Shown here: positions 31,163-40,179 of the stretch, one piece after another
How positions within the stretch are numbered: position 1 is the stretch's first letter
Layout of the letters: each line of letters starts with the position of its first letter
Source of the DNA: an uncultured Bacteroidota bacterium
GTDB lineage: Bacteria > Bacteroidota > Bacteroidia > Flavobacteriales > Flavobacteriaceae
Assembly: GCA_902566635.1 (NCBI GenBank)
Contig: CACFJP010000002.1
Span: 59,326-123,325, forward strand
Reading direction: 5' to 3'
Length of the DNA stretch: 64,000 nucleotides
Translations under genes and position numbers: made by a program
The notes under the pieces: generated by a model
Database searches by the model: none
What the model was told of the DNA's origin: nothing
What the model saw: the letters and a program-made list of their open reading frames with translations, nothing else

Positions 31163-32393
31163 TGGTATTTGTTTTTTGTTCTTCAAAATAAATGCAATCG
31201 AGTTTGTCCTTCCATGGAATCATATGCTGCAAATATGCATCTTTCAATTCACTTGCAATGGGTTTGGCGTCGGGTAATTTGGTTTTAAACGGATCGACCT
31301 GTTTTCCATTTTTCCAAAAACGATAGCACACATGCGGACCTGAGGTATATCCAGTCATTCCGACCGTGCCGATATAATCCCCTTGATTGACATATTTACC
31401 TACGCGAACCCCTCTTTTTTTCATGTGGAGGTACTGGGTCGAATAGGTTGCATTATGACGGATGGTTACATAATTACCATTCCCTCGAGTATAGCCTGAC
31501 TTGACAACTGTTCCTGCTGCTGTTGCGCGAATGGGCGTACCGACAGGAGCAGCAAAGTCTGTTCCCAAATGGGGTTTGACACGACCATAATAAGCAATGC
31601 GACGTTTGGTGTTATAGCGAGATGAAATCCGTGAAAAATTGACAGGTGCTCGTAAAAAGGCACGACGAAGATTTTTCCCTTTTTCATCAAAAAATTCAGT
31701 GATTTCACGAACAGAATCCGATTCGAATTCGATGGCGTAAATCGGTTTTCCACGATGCTCAAAATAAGCAGCATGCACCCTGTTGTGCCCCACAAAAACA
31801 GAGTCATTTACATATTTTTCCGTGTAAAGTACCTTGAACCGATCGCCTTTTTCCAAGCGGAAGAAGTCGATTGTCCAAGCGTAGATATCTGACATATCAT
31901 AGGCAACCAGTGGACTGAGGCCTTGTTCGTCAAGAGTTTCATACAAGGAGCTATTGATGACGCCCCAGGCTTGGCGTTCGAGTAGCTTGACTTCTTTTTG
32001 GTCTTTTTTTGCCCACAGAGAATCGCTGAGTTTGACGGTTACATAGTCAATTGCGCTGGGCTGATAAATCAAAAATTCTGGGGTTTGCAATGAATCCTTT
32101 CTGCGCAGTATGGTATAGGGTCTTCCTGTGCGGATTTTACGAAAGTTATATGCCTTTTTCGCAACAGTATTGATGTTGTAAATCTGTGGATAATAGATGC
32201 CATATTTTTCCAAAATCCCACCAAAGCTATCTCCACGCACTACAGTATCTCTCACCACATGATAGTTGTTGAGTAAAAAACCAAACTCATAGACTTGTGG
32301 TTCAACTGATTTTGCAGGTTCACGTTCTGCACGCGACCCACAGGCCGAAACAAAACCAGCCAAAACAATCAAAAGTATAAAGTGTTTATTCAT
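31098..32393 (-). CDS. M23 family metallopeptidase (LysM/OapA-like N-terminal region), lipoprotein
   Basis: VLAGFVSACGS lipobox, GRVKPHLGTDFAAPVGTPIRATAAGTVVKSGYTRGNGNYV, GPHVCYRFWKNGK. Confidence 0.92.
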   Translation of the reverse strand: MNKHFILLIVLAGFVSACGSRAEREPAKSVEPQVYEFGFLLNNYHVVRDTVVRGDSFGGILEKYGIYYPQIYNINTVAKKAYNFRKIRTGRPYTILRRKDSLQTPEFLIYQPSAIDYVTVKLSDSLWAKKDQKEVKLLERQAWGVINSSLYETLDEQGLSPLVAYDMSDIYAWTIDFFRLEKGDRFKVLYTEKYVNDSVFVGHNRVHAAYFEHRGKPIYAIEFESDSVREITEFFDEKGKNLRRAFLRAPVNFSRISSRYNTKRRIAYYGRVKPHLGTDFAAPVGTPIRATAAGTVVKSGYTRGNGNYVTIRHNATYSTQYLHMKKRGVRVGKYVNQGDYIGTVGMTGYTSGPHVCYRFWKNGKQVDPFKTKLPDAKPIASELKDAYLQHMIPWKDKLDCIYFEEQKTNTNAITNNQSNDDSSLEKTTETL

Positions 32394-33225
32394 TTACAAT
32401 AATATTAAAGGGGTGTTTTAGACCTTTAAAATCTACTAAATCAACGTCCAGAGAACCCACGCTCAACTCTGCAACAACTTTAATGGGGATTCTATTGTTG
32501 TCATTGCTTACCCAAAGCGACAGTCCACTATTTTTTTTAAAAATTCGCCCTTCTTCAACATAGGGCCGAAATTTGACACAAGGAACCACACCAAACTTGG
32601 TCTTGACGTTTTCATACCCCAGAAATCGAAACTGAAACGCAAATGGTTTTTTGTCATAAATCATATGTAAGGAAGCAGTCTCTCCAACTTGAATCCCCTC
32701 CAAATCAAAATGGTTTCTCAAAAAATAAAAGGTAGAAACCAGGTCTTGTAGGTTTGGGGCAAAGCTAATCTCAGTTTTGGTTTTTCTCAGCAAATCGTGC
32801 ATAATGCCCGATTGATTATTGTGGTCAAAGTCAATTTCAACATGACGTTTATAGTTTCCCTCTGAAATATTGCGTACAAAACGAATGGGGCGAACAATAT
32901 CTTTTTCAAAATAACTATCAAAGTAGTCATCGACTTTAAAAAACCAACGTGCAAAGCCTGTTGTTTTTCCAGTCGCAGCAACATGATAAACAGCTTGGTC
33001 TTTGAAGGTTGTTTCGCGAACTGTAGCTATTGCATAACTGGCATTGAGAAAGCCATAGCGCATCCGAAATTGAAACCATTCACCGTCTTGAAAAGCATCA
33101 TTGACCTTTTGATCTATAACGATGCGATTGGGTTGGATGGGGTCGCCAGTGTTTAATTGGGCAATAGCACCTGGAAAAAAGATGAGGAAAAGGATGAAAT
33201 GTTGAATCAAATACATCAATAACAA
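32386..33225 (-). CDS. DUF3108-like exported protein
   Basis: Signal peptide, GEWFQFRMRYGFLNASYA, PIRFVRNISEGNYKR. Confidence 0.85.
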   Translation of the reverse strand: MLLMYLIQHFILFLIFFPGAIAQLNTGDPIQPNRIVIDQKVNDAFQDGEWFQFRMRYGFLNASYAIATVRETTFKDQAVYHVAATGKTTGFARWFFKVDDYFDSYFEKDIVRPIRFVRNISEGNYKRHVEIDFDHNNQSGIMHDLLRKTKTEISFAPNLQDLVSTFYFLRNHFDLEGIQVGETASLHMIYDKKPFAFQFRFLGYENVKTKFGVVPCVKFRPYVEEGRIFKKNSGLSLWVSNDNNRIPIKVVAELSVGSLDVDLVDFKGLKHPFNIIVNE

Positions 33226-33278
33226 AATTAAAAAATTCCCTTAACAAGATGATTTGTTAAAATGTTAAATGTGAAGTT

Positions 33279-35087
33279 TTATTTCGTCTTCTCTTTCACA
33301 GGGTGAAAATAGGAATAAAGTTCTTTGGCTTTTGCCGTTCCAATCGCTGCACCTAGATCTTTCAACTCAGCTTCTTTGATTCGCTTGACGGACTTAAACA
33401 CTTTGAGCAGTTTGATGATTGTTTTTTCTCCGATGCCGGGGATGTTGTCAAGCGAGGAAGAAACAGCATGTTTGCTTCTTCTATTTCGATGCAGTCGCAC
33501 ACCAAAGCGATGGGCTTCGTTTCGCAATTGTTGAATAATTTTAAGCGTTTCAGATCGTTTGTCAAGGTACATTGGAATGGGGTCGTTTGGGTAATAGATT
33601 TCTTCCAGTCGTTTGGCAATGCCAATCATTGCAATTTTGTTGCGCAATCCTAGGGCATCAATACTGAGTAAAGCAGAGCTCAACTGCCCTTTACCACCAT
33701 CGATCACAATTAGCTTTGGGAGGCTTTGTTTTTCCTCCAGAAGGCGTTTGTATCGACGATAAATGACCTCTTCCATCGAGGCATAGTCATTGGCACCAGT
33801 GACTGTTTTGATGATGTAGTGACGATACTCCTTTTTGGCAGGCTTGGTGTTGCGAAACACCACACAGGCAGCAACAGGGTTACTCCCTTGAATGTTGGAG
33901 TTGTCAAAACACTCGATATGGTCAGGCAACACTCGTAGGCGAAGGTCTTTTTTCATTTGACTGAGCAAACGATTGGTGTGTTGCTGTGGGTCAGAAATTT
34001 TGATTTGTTTTAGCTGCTCCAAACGCCCTTGCTTGGCATTGCGCAACGATAGGTCCAAGAGCTTTTTTTTCTCTCCTTTTTGGGGGACAGTAACACGAAT
34101 ATCATCTCCCAAGTCGATGGTAACAGGTAAGATTACATCTTTGGAGTTGGATTGAAATCGGCGGCGCAGCTCCACCACCACTACTCGAAGGACATCCTCA
34201 TCGCTTTCTTCCAGTTTCTTTTTGATTTCCATGTTGTGAAAGCGAACAATCGATCCATATGCCACATGAAGATAGTTGACAAAAGCAGTATGTTCATCAC
34301 TGATCATAGTACACACATCCACATTGCTGATAGTGGCACTGACCACAGCAGATTTGGATTGATAATTGGTTAGAATATCGATTTTATTTTTTTGCTTCTG
34401 TGCCTCTTCATAGTCAAGCACATCAGCAGCAAGTTTCATCTTTTGTTTAAACCCTCGAATCGCCTCGCTAAAATTACCACGCAATAAGGCCCTGATTTGA
34501 CTGATTTGATGGTCATAGTCACTCTCACTTTGCTCGCCCACACAACCACCCAAGCAATTTCCGATATGGTATTCCAAACAGACTTTATAGTTTTTGGTTT
34601 GGATCGACTCTTTTCGCAAATCATAAGAGCAGTTTCGAAGTGGATAGAGCTCTTGAATGAGATCTATCAGCAAACGAACAGTTTTGAAATTGGTAAACGG
34701 CCCAAAATACTCAGACCCATCTTTGATGATTTTTCGGGTAGTGAACACTCTTGGGAAAGCCTCATTTTTAATGCAGATCCAAGGATAGGTTTTATCATCT
34801 CTCAACAGGATATTGTAGCGCGGTTGATGTTCTTTAATCAGGGTGTTTTCCAAAATCAATGCGTCAGATTCGGTCGGCACAACGATATGTTTGATCGATA
34901 CGATATTCTTGACGAGCCTTTGGGTTTTTTTCGAATCGACTTGTTTTCGAAAATAAGAAGACACTCGGTTTTTGAGGTTTTTGGCTTTGCCGACATAAAT
35001 AATTTTCTCTTGTTTGTCATAAAACTGATATACCCCTGGCTGATTGGGAAGGGCTTGCACATGAAGTTTTATCGCATCTTTCGGCAT
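33279..35087 (-). CDS. uvrC: Excinuclease ABC subunit C
   Basis: LPNQPGVYQFYDKQEKIIYVGKAKNLKNRV, ECFDNSNIQGSNPVAACVVF, LIVIDGGKGQLSSAL, helix-hairpin-helix tail. Confidence 0.97.
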   Translation of the reverse strand: MPKDAIKLHVQALPNQPGVYQFYDKQEKIIYVGKAKNLKNRVSSYFRKQVDSKKTQRLVKNIVSIKHIVVPTESDALILENTLIKEHQPRYNILLRDDKTYPWICIKNEAFPRVFTTRKIIKDGSEYFGPFTNFKTVRLLIDLIQELYPLRNCSYDLRKESIQTKNYKVCLEYHIGNCLGGCVGEQSESDYDHQISQIRALLRGNFSEAIRGFKQKMKLAADVLDYEEAQKQKNKIDILTNYQSKSAVVSATISNVDVCTMISDEHTAFVNYLHVAYGSIVRFHNMEIKKKLEESDEDVLRVVVVELRRRFQSNSKDVILPVTIDLGDDIRVTVPQKGEKKKLLDLSLRNAKQGRLEQLKQIKISDPQQHTNRLLSQMKKDLRLRVLPDHIECFDNSNIQGSNPVAACVVFRNTKPAKKEYRHYIIKTVTGANDYASMEEVIYRRYKRLLEEKQSLPKLIVIDGGKGQLSSALLSIDALGLRNKIAMIGIAKRLEEIYYPNDPIPMYLDKRSETLKIIQQLRNEAHRFGVRLHRNRRSKHAVSSSLDNIPGIGEKTIIKLLKVFKSVKRIKEAELKDLGAAIGTAKAKELYSYFHPVKEKTK

Positions 35088-35128
35088 GTGACGAAATTAA
35101 TTATTTTATTTGTGTTCAATCCATACCA

Positions 35129-35692
35129 ATGACAAAAGCAGAGGCTCGACGATATCATCTAGATTTGCGCAAACAGCTCACCCCCTCACAAATGCAAAAA
35201 AAACAGGAGGGATTGATGAAGCATATCAAGCTGTTTGACCTCTCCCAAGTGGGGGTTGTGCATTTGTTTTTATCCATTCAAAAACAGAAAGAAGCCACCA
35301 CCAAAGGGTTGGTTGATTTGTTGTTTGGCATGGGCAAAAAGGTGGTTGTCCCCCGAACCGATTTCGCAACCAAACAGATGACACATTGGGAAATTTTTCC
35401 AGAAATTTCCTTGCAACCAAACAACTACGGCATTCCCGAACCAATTGGAGGAATACCCACACAACCCAGTGTGATTGACCTGGTTTTTGTGCCGCTATTG
35501 GGGTACGATGTCAAGGGACAACGGGTTGGATATGGCCAAGGGTTTTATGACCGATTTCTGAATAGGTGTTCACCACAAACTGTTTTTGTTGGGCTGTCTT
35601 ATTTTCTACCTTGCCCAGAAATCACAGACTGTGAACCGACAGATATTCGTCTTCACAGTTGCATCCATTCTGAAGGGATTATAGAGTTTTAA
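35129..35692 (+). CDS. 5-formyltetrahydrofolate cyclo-ligase
   Basis: VPLLGYDVKGQRVGYGQGFYDRFL. Confidence 0.93.
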   Translation: MTKAEARRYHLDLRKQLTPSQMQKKQEGLMKHIKLFDLSQVGVVHLFLSIQKQKEATTKGLVDLLFGMGKKVVVPRTDFATKQMTHWEIFPEISLQPNNYGIPEPIGGIPTQPSVIDLVFVPLLGYDVKGQRVGYGQGFYDRFLNRCSPQTVFVGLSYFLPCPEITDCEPTDIRLHSCIHSEGIIEF

Positions 35693-36321
35693 TTTTTTGG
35701 AAAAATACGCTTATTGAAGACAAGAATAATCCCAACCCCAATGCTGATGGCTGTATCGGCAAGGTTGAAAACTGGTTCAAAAAAAGTAAAGGATTGCCCC
35801 CCAATCCAAGGCATCCAAGAAGGCCATACCCAAGTAAGCATGGGAAATTGTAGCATATCGACCACATGTCCAAAAAACAAAGGCGCATAACCCCCACCCT
35901 CAGGGAAAAGGCTAGCGACTTGCCCATAACTATTGGAAAACAGAAGGCCGTAAAACAATGAATCGATGATGTTGCCAAGCGCACCAGCAAAGATCAGACA
36001 ACCAGAGAACAGCAATAACTTGTGTTGCTGTTTTTTGATTGCATCCCAAAGCATATAGCCGATAACACTTACAGCAACGATGCGAATGAGTGATAGCAGG
36101 AGCTTGCCAGTATCGTCAGAAATGAAAGGAATAAAGTCACTAAATCGTGTGCCCCATGCCATGCCTTTGTTTTCAATAAAAATCAGGCGAAACCATCCCC
36201 AGTCAACGACGGCATCGGAGCTGTAAACACTCAGTGGAAAGTTGAGTTTGATATAGAACTTTGAACACTGGTCGAGCAGCAGCACTATACCGATGAGGAA
36301 CAAAGATTTTTTGAGGGTCAT
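35689..36321 (-). CDS. lspA: Lipoprotein signal peptidase (signal peptidase II)
   Basis: LLLDQCSKFYIK, FAGALGNIIDSLFYG, FNLADTAISIGVG catalytic Asp motifs. Confidence 0.94.
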   Translation of the reverse strand: MTLKKSLFLIGIVLLLDQCSKFYIKLNFPLSVYSSDAVVDWGWFRLIFIENKGMAWGTRFSDFIPFISDDTGKLLLSLIRIVAVSVIGYMLWDAIKKQQHKLLLFSGCLIFAGALGNIIDSLFYGLLFSNSYGQVASLFPEGGGYAPLFFGHVVDMLQFPMLTWVWPSWMPWIGGQSFTFFEPVFNLADTAISIGVGIILVFNKRIFPKN

Positions 36322-36326
36322 CTATG

Positions 36327-36710
36327 CTATTTCTGCATGTTTTTTGCCTCGATACTCAAAGTGGCGTGTGGTACCAATTTGAGTCGCTCGGGACTGATGA
36401 GCTTTCCTGTGACTCGACAAACACCATAGGTTTTATTTTCGATGCGAATCAAGGCATTTTTTAGATCTCTAATAAATTTTTCTTGCCGAATCGCAAGTTG
36501 AGTATTGGCCTCTTTCGACATGGTTTCTGACCCTTCTTCAAAAGCCTTAAAAGTTGGAGAGGTATCGTCTGTGCCGTTGTTGCTATTGTTCATATAAGCA
36601 CTTCTGATCAGTTCTAAATCATGCTGTGCTTTTGCGATTTTTTCTTCTATTAATCCTTTGAATTCTTCAAGATCCTTTTCTGGGTATCGGTTGATTTCGT
36701 TTGTTTTCAT
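36327..36710 (-). CDS. TraR/DksA-family regulator with degenerate zinc finger
   Basis: Coiled-coil N-terminus and YGVCRVTGKLISPERLKLVPHATLSIEA; only one of the expected finger cysteines is present. Confidence 0.85.
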   Translation of the reverse strand: MKTNEINRYPEKDLEEFKGLIEEKIAKAQHDLELIRSAYMNNSNNGTDDTSPTFKAFEEGSETMSKEANTQLAIRQEKFIRDLKNALIRIENKTYGVCRVTGKLISPERLKLVPHATLSIEAKNMQK

Positions 36711-39700
36711 TTTCTTTATATATGGTTTTATCTAAGCGAATCTCAGTTTTGATATCATCAAATGAAAGGGGCTCTCCTTGGGGATTTGTATCAACAAATA
36801 AGATATTTTCGGCCAGCACTTCACTGGTCACGTAGTTTTTGTTGGCATCTATTGCGCGTTCCAACTGTTTGTCTTGTTTTAGTGTTACATTAATGGTATC
36901 AGTCACTTCAAACCCTTTATGTTTTCGAAGGCTTTGAATACGATTAACAAGCTCTCTTGCAATGCCCTCGAGAAGCAAATCTTCTGTTAAACTACAATCC
37001 AAAGCGACTGTTATTCCTTGTTCTGATGCAACAGCCCAACCCTCAATATCTTTGGATTTAATCACTACATCTGAAGCGTCTAAAATAATATTTTTCCCAT
37101 TAATATCAATCGCAATTGAACCTTGCTTTTCTATGCTTTGAATTTGCTCATCATTTAGTGCCTGAATGGCTTCTGAAACATACTTCATTTCCTTACCAAA
37201 TCGAGGCCCAAGGGTTTTAAAATTTGGCTTAATTTCCTTGACCAAAATCGAGGAAGCATCGTCGAGAATTTCGATTGTTTTGACGTTGACTTCCGCAGCG
37301 ATCAGATCCGATACTTCCAGGATGGCTTGTTTTTCTTGACTGTCTAGCGCAGGGATCAAAACCTTTTTAAGGGGCTGACGCACTTTTATTTTTTCTTTTT
37401 TACGAATCGACAACACCAAAGAAACGATGCGTTGTGCGAGCCGCATCTTTTTCTCTAAATCAGCTGCAATAAATTCGTTGTTAGCGGTTGGGAAATAAGC
37501 CAAGTGAACAGAAGCATATTGCTCTTTTTCAGTAGTTGCATCCAAATCTTGGTACAGACGATCTGAATAAAAGGGTGCAATGGGCGCCATGAGTTTTGCA
37601 ATAGAAATCAAACAAGTGTACAAGGTTTGATATGCTGAAATTTTATCTTCCTCATAGGTCCCTTTCCAAAATCGTCTTCTCGATAAACGAACATACCAAT
37701 TGCTCAAGTCTTCGGTCACAAATGAATAGATCAACCGAGCGGCTTTGGTGGGTTCATAGTTGTCGAAATGCTCATCAACCTGAGCGATGATTGAGTATAG
37801 TGATGACAAAATCCATCGATCCAGTTCGGGCCGTTTGTCTAAAGGGATATCTGTTTCTTTGTAGTTAAATCCATCGATGTTGGCATATAAACTAAAAAAC
37901 GAATAGGTGTTGTATAGTGTGCCAAAAAACTTACGTCGCACCTCGGCAATTCCTTCCAAATCAAATTTGAGGTTGTCCCAAGGATTTGCATTGCTGATCA
38001 TATACCAACGAGTTGCGTCTGCGCCATAGTTGTTTAGGGTTTCGAAGGGATCAACGGCGTTGCCCAAACGTTTGGACATCTTCTGCCCATTCTTGTCCAG
38101 CACAAGTCCATTGGAAACAACGTTTTTATAGGCGATACTGTTAAACACCATCCCACCAATGACATGCAAGGTGTAGAACCACCCTCTTGTTTGGTCAACA
38201 CCCTCGGCGATAAAGTCAGCAGGAAAGGCGACTGACTCGTCAATTTTGTCTTTGTTTTCAAATGGATAGTGCCATTGCGCATAGGGCATGGAACCAGAGT
38301 CAAACCACACATCGATCAAGTCGCTTTCTCTGTACATGGCTTCTCCTGTTGAGCTGACAAGAACCAATCCATCCACGATGTTTTTGTGCAGGTCTATTTG
38401 TTCGTAGTTTTCGTCTTTCATATTGCCAGGGACAAAATCTGCAAAGGGGTTTGTTTGTATCAACCCAGCTTCAACTGCCCGATCGACTTCTGCTTGAAGC
38501 TCCTCAATCGATCCAATGACTTTTGTTTCGCTATTGTCTTCCGTTCGCCAAATCGGCAAGGGGATGCCCCAAAATCGAGAGCGTGAAAGGTTCCAGTCAT
38601 TTGCATTGGCGAGCCAGTTTCCAAAGCGCCCTTCCCCTGTTGATTTTGGTTTCCAATTGATGTTGTTGTTGAGCGCAACAAGACGTTCTTTGTTATCACT
38701 GACTTTCACAAACCACGAATTGAGGGGGTAGTATAGCACAGGCTTGTCTGTTCGCCAGCAGTTGGGGTAACTGTGCACATATTTCTCAACAGTAAAAGCT
38801 TTATTTTCTTCTTTCAGACGGATGGCAATTTCGACATCAACAGATTTGTCAGGTGCCTGACCATATTCGTAGTATTCGTTTTTGACATATTTCCCGCCGA
38901 GTGATCCAAGCTCTTTTCGAAAACGACCTTGCAGATCGACCAGTGGAACCAGTTGTTCGTGTTCATCCAAAACCAGCATGGGTGGCACTTCTGGGGTTGC
39001 TTGTTTGGCGACCACTGCATCGTCGGCACCAAAGGTAGGTGCGGTATGGACAATTCCTGTTCCGTCATCAGTAGTGACAAAGTCACCTGTAATCACTCGA
39101 AAAGCATGTTCCGGGGTGTTGTGTGGCAGGGGTGCATCGGACCACAATTGCTTGTATCTAATGCCAACAAGAGCAGTACCTTTGACTTCATCAGTGATGA
39201 GGTAAGGGATGTTTTTTCCTTTTTTGTCATAAGACAGCAGGTCATCCTTAGCTTCGACTTGTTGAAAGACTTTTGCAAACACTCTTGGGACCAAATCTTT
39301 GGCGAGCAGCACACGTATGGGGAGATGGGTGTAACGATTAAAGGTAGAAACGACCACATAGTCGATTGAGGGGCCAACAGTGAGGGCGGTATTGGAAGGC
39401 AAGGTCCAAGGGGTGGTTGTCCATGCCAAAATGTGCAGTGGGGTTTCGTCTTGTAGTTGAGGGGGCAGTGTTTCGTTGAGGGTTTCAAATTGAGCAGTGA
39501 CTGTTGTGTCTGTTACATCTTGATAACAGCCGGGTTGATTGAGCTCGTGTGAAGACAATCCTGTTCCTGCTTTTGGGGAATAAGGTTGGATAGTGTATCC
39601 TTTATAAATGAGTTTTTTGTCATAGAGTTGTTTGAGTAACCACCACACCGACTCCATATACTTGGAGGTGTAGGTAAAGTATGGCTCGTCCATATCCACC

Positions 39701-40122
39701 CAGTATCCCATTTGTTTGGTCAAATCGCTCCAGACATCTGTGTATCTCAATACTGCATCACGGCAGGCGGCATTGTATTCATCGATGCTGATGGTCTTTC
39801 CGATATCTTCTTTGGTGATGCCGAGTTCTTTTTCAACACCCAGCTCAACGGGTAGGCCATGGGTATCCCACCCTGCTTTGCGATTGACTTGAAAACCTTT
39901 TTGGGTTTTATAGCGGCAAAAAATATCTTTTATGGTACGTCCCATCACATGGTGAATTCCTGGTAAGCCATTGGCAGAAGGAGGGCCTTCATAAAAAATA
40001 AAAGGGGGTCTTCCTTCTCTTGTACTCACACTCGCTTCAAACGTCAGCTCTCTTTCCCAATAGCGTTGGATATCCTTGGAAATCGATACGAGATCTAAAT
40101 TTTTATACGACGGAAATGCCAT
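36667..40122 (-). CDS. ileS: Isoleucyl-tRNA synthetase
   Basis: YEGPPSANGLPGIHHVMGRTIKDIFCRY, GWDTHGLPVE, DKNGQKMSKRLGNAVDP (KMSKR). Confidence 0.98.
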   Translation of the reverse strand: MAFPSYKNLDLVSISKDIQRYWERELTFEASVSTREGRPPFIFYEGPPSANGLPGIHHVMGRTIKDIFCRYKTQKGFQVNRKAGWDTHGLPVELGVEKELGITKEDIGKTISIDEYNAACRDAVLRYTDVWSDLTKQMGYWVDMDEPYFTYTSKYMESVWWLLKQLYDKKLIYKGYTIQPYSPKAGTGLSSHELNQPGCYQDVTDTTVTAQFETLNETLPPQLQDETPLHILAWTTTPWTLPSNTALTVGPSIDYVVVSTFNRYTHLPIRVLLAKDLVPRVFAKVFQQVEAKDDLLSYDKKGKNIPYLITDEVKGTALVGIRYKQLWSDAPLPHNTPEHAFRVITGDFVTTDDGTGIVHTAPTFGADDAVVAKQATPEVPPMLVLDEHEQLVPLVDLQGRFRKELGSLGGKYVKNEYYEYGQAPDKSVDVEIAIRLKEENKAFTVEKYVHSYPNCWRTDKPVLYYPLNSWFVKVSDNKERLVALNNNINWKPKSTGEGRFGNWLANANDWNLSRSRFWGIPLPIWRTEDNSETKVIGSIEELQAEVDRAVEAGLIQTNPFADFVPGNMKDENYEQIDLHKNIVDGLVLVSSTGEAMYRESDLIDVWFDSGSMPYAQWHYPFENKDKIDESVAFPADFIAEGVDQTRGWFYTLHVIGGMVFNSIAYKNVVSNGLVLDKNGQKMSKRLGNAVDPFETLNNYGADATRWYMISNANPWDNLKFDLEGIAEVRRKFFGTLYNTYSFFSLYANIDGFNYKETDIPLDKRPELDRWILSSLYSIIAQVDEHFDNYEPTKAARLIYSFVTEDLSNWYVRLSRRRFWKGTYEEDKISAYQTLYTCLISIAKLMAPIAPFYSDRLYQDLDATTEKEQYASVHLAYFPTANNEFIAADLEKKMRLAQRIVSLVLSIRKKEKIKVRQPLKKVLIPALDSQEKQAILEVSDLIAAEVNVKTIEILDDASSILVKEIKPNFKTLGPRFGKEMKYVSEAIQALNDEQIQSIEKQGSIAIDINGKNIILDASDVVIKSKDIEGWAVASEQGITVALDCSLTEDLLLEGIARELVNRIQSLRKHKGFEVTDTINVTLKQDKQLERAIDANKNYVTSEVLAENILFVDTNPQGEPLSFDDIKTEIRLDKTIYKENENKRNQPIPRKGS

Positions 40123-40179
40123 AGTTTGTAATAAGTTGCGAAAGTAACCAATTTCCCTAAAAGTTGAGGGATTTTGGAC

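Noticed and set aside
34497-35132. 211-aa plus-strand ORF
   Set aside because: Antisense to uvrC, no family features.
38882-39488. Several overlapping ORFs of about 100-146 aa on both strands
   Set aside because: Shadow ORFs in ileS; Ser/Thr- or His/Gln-rich frame artefacts.
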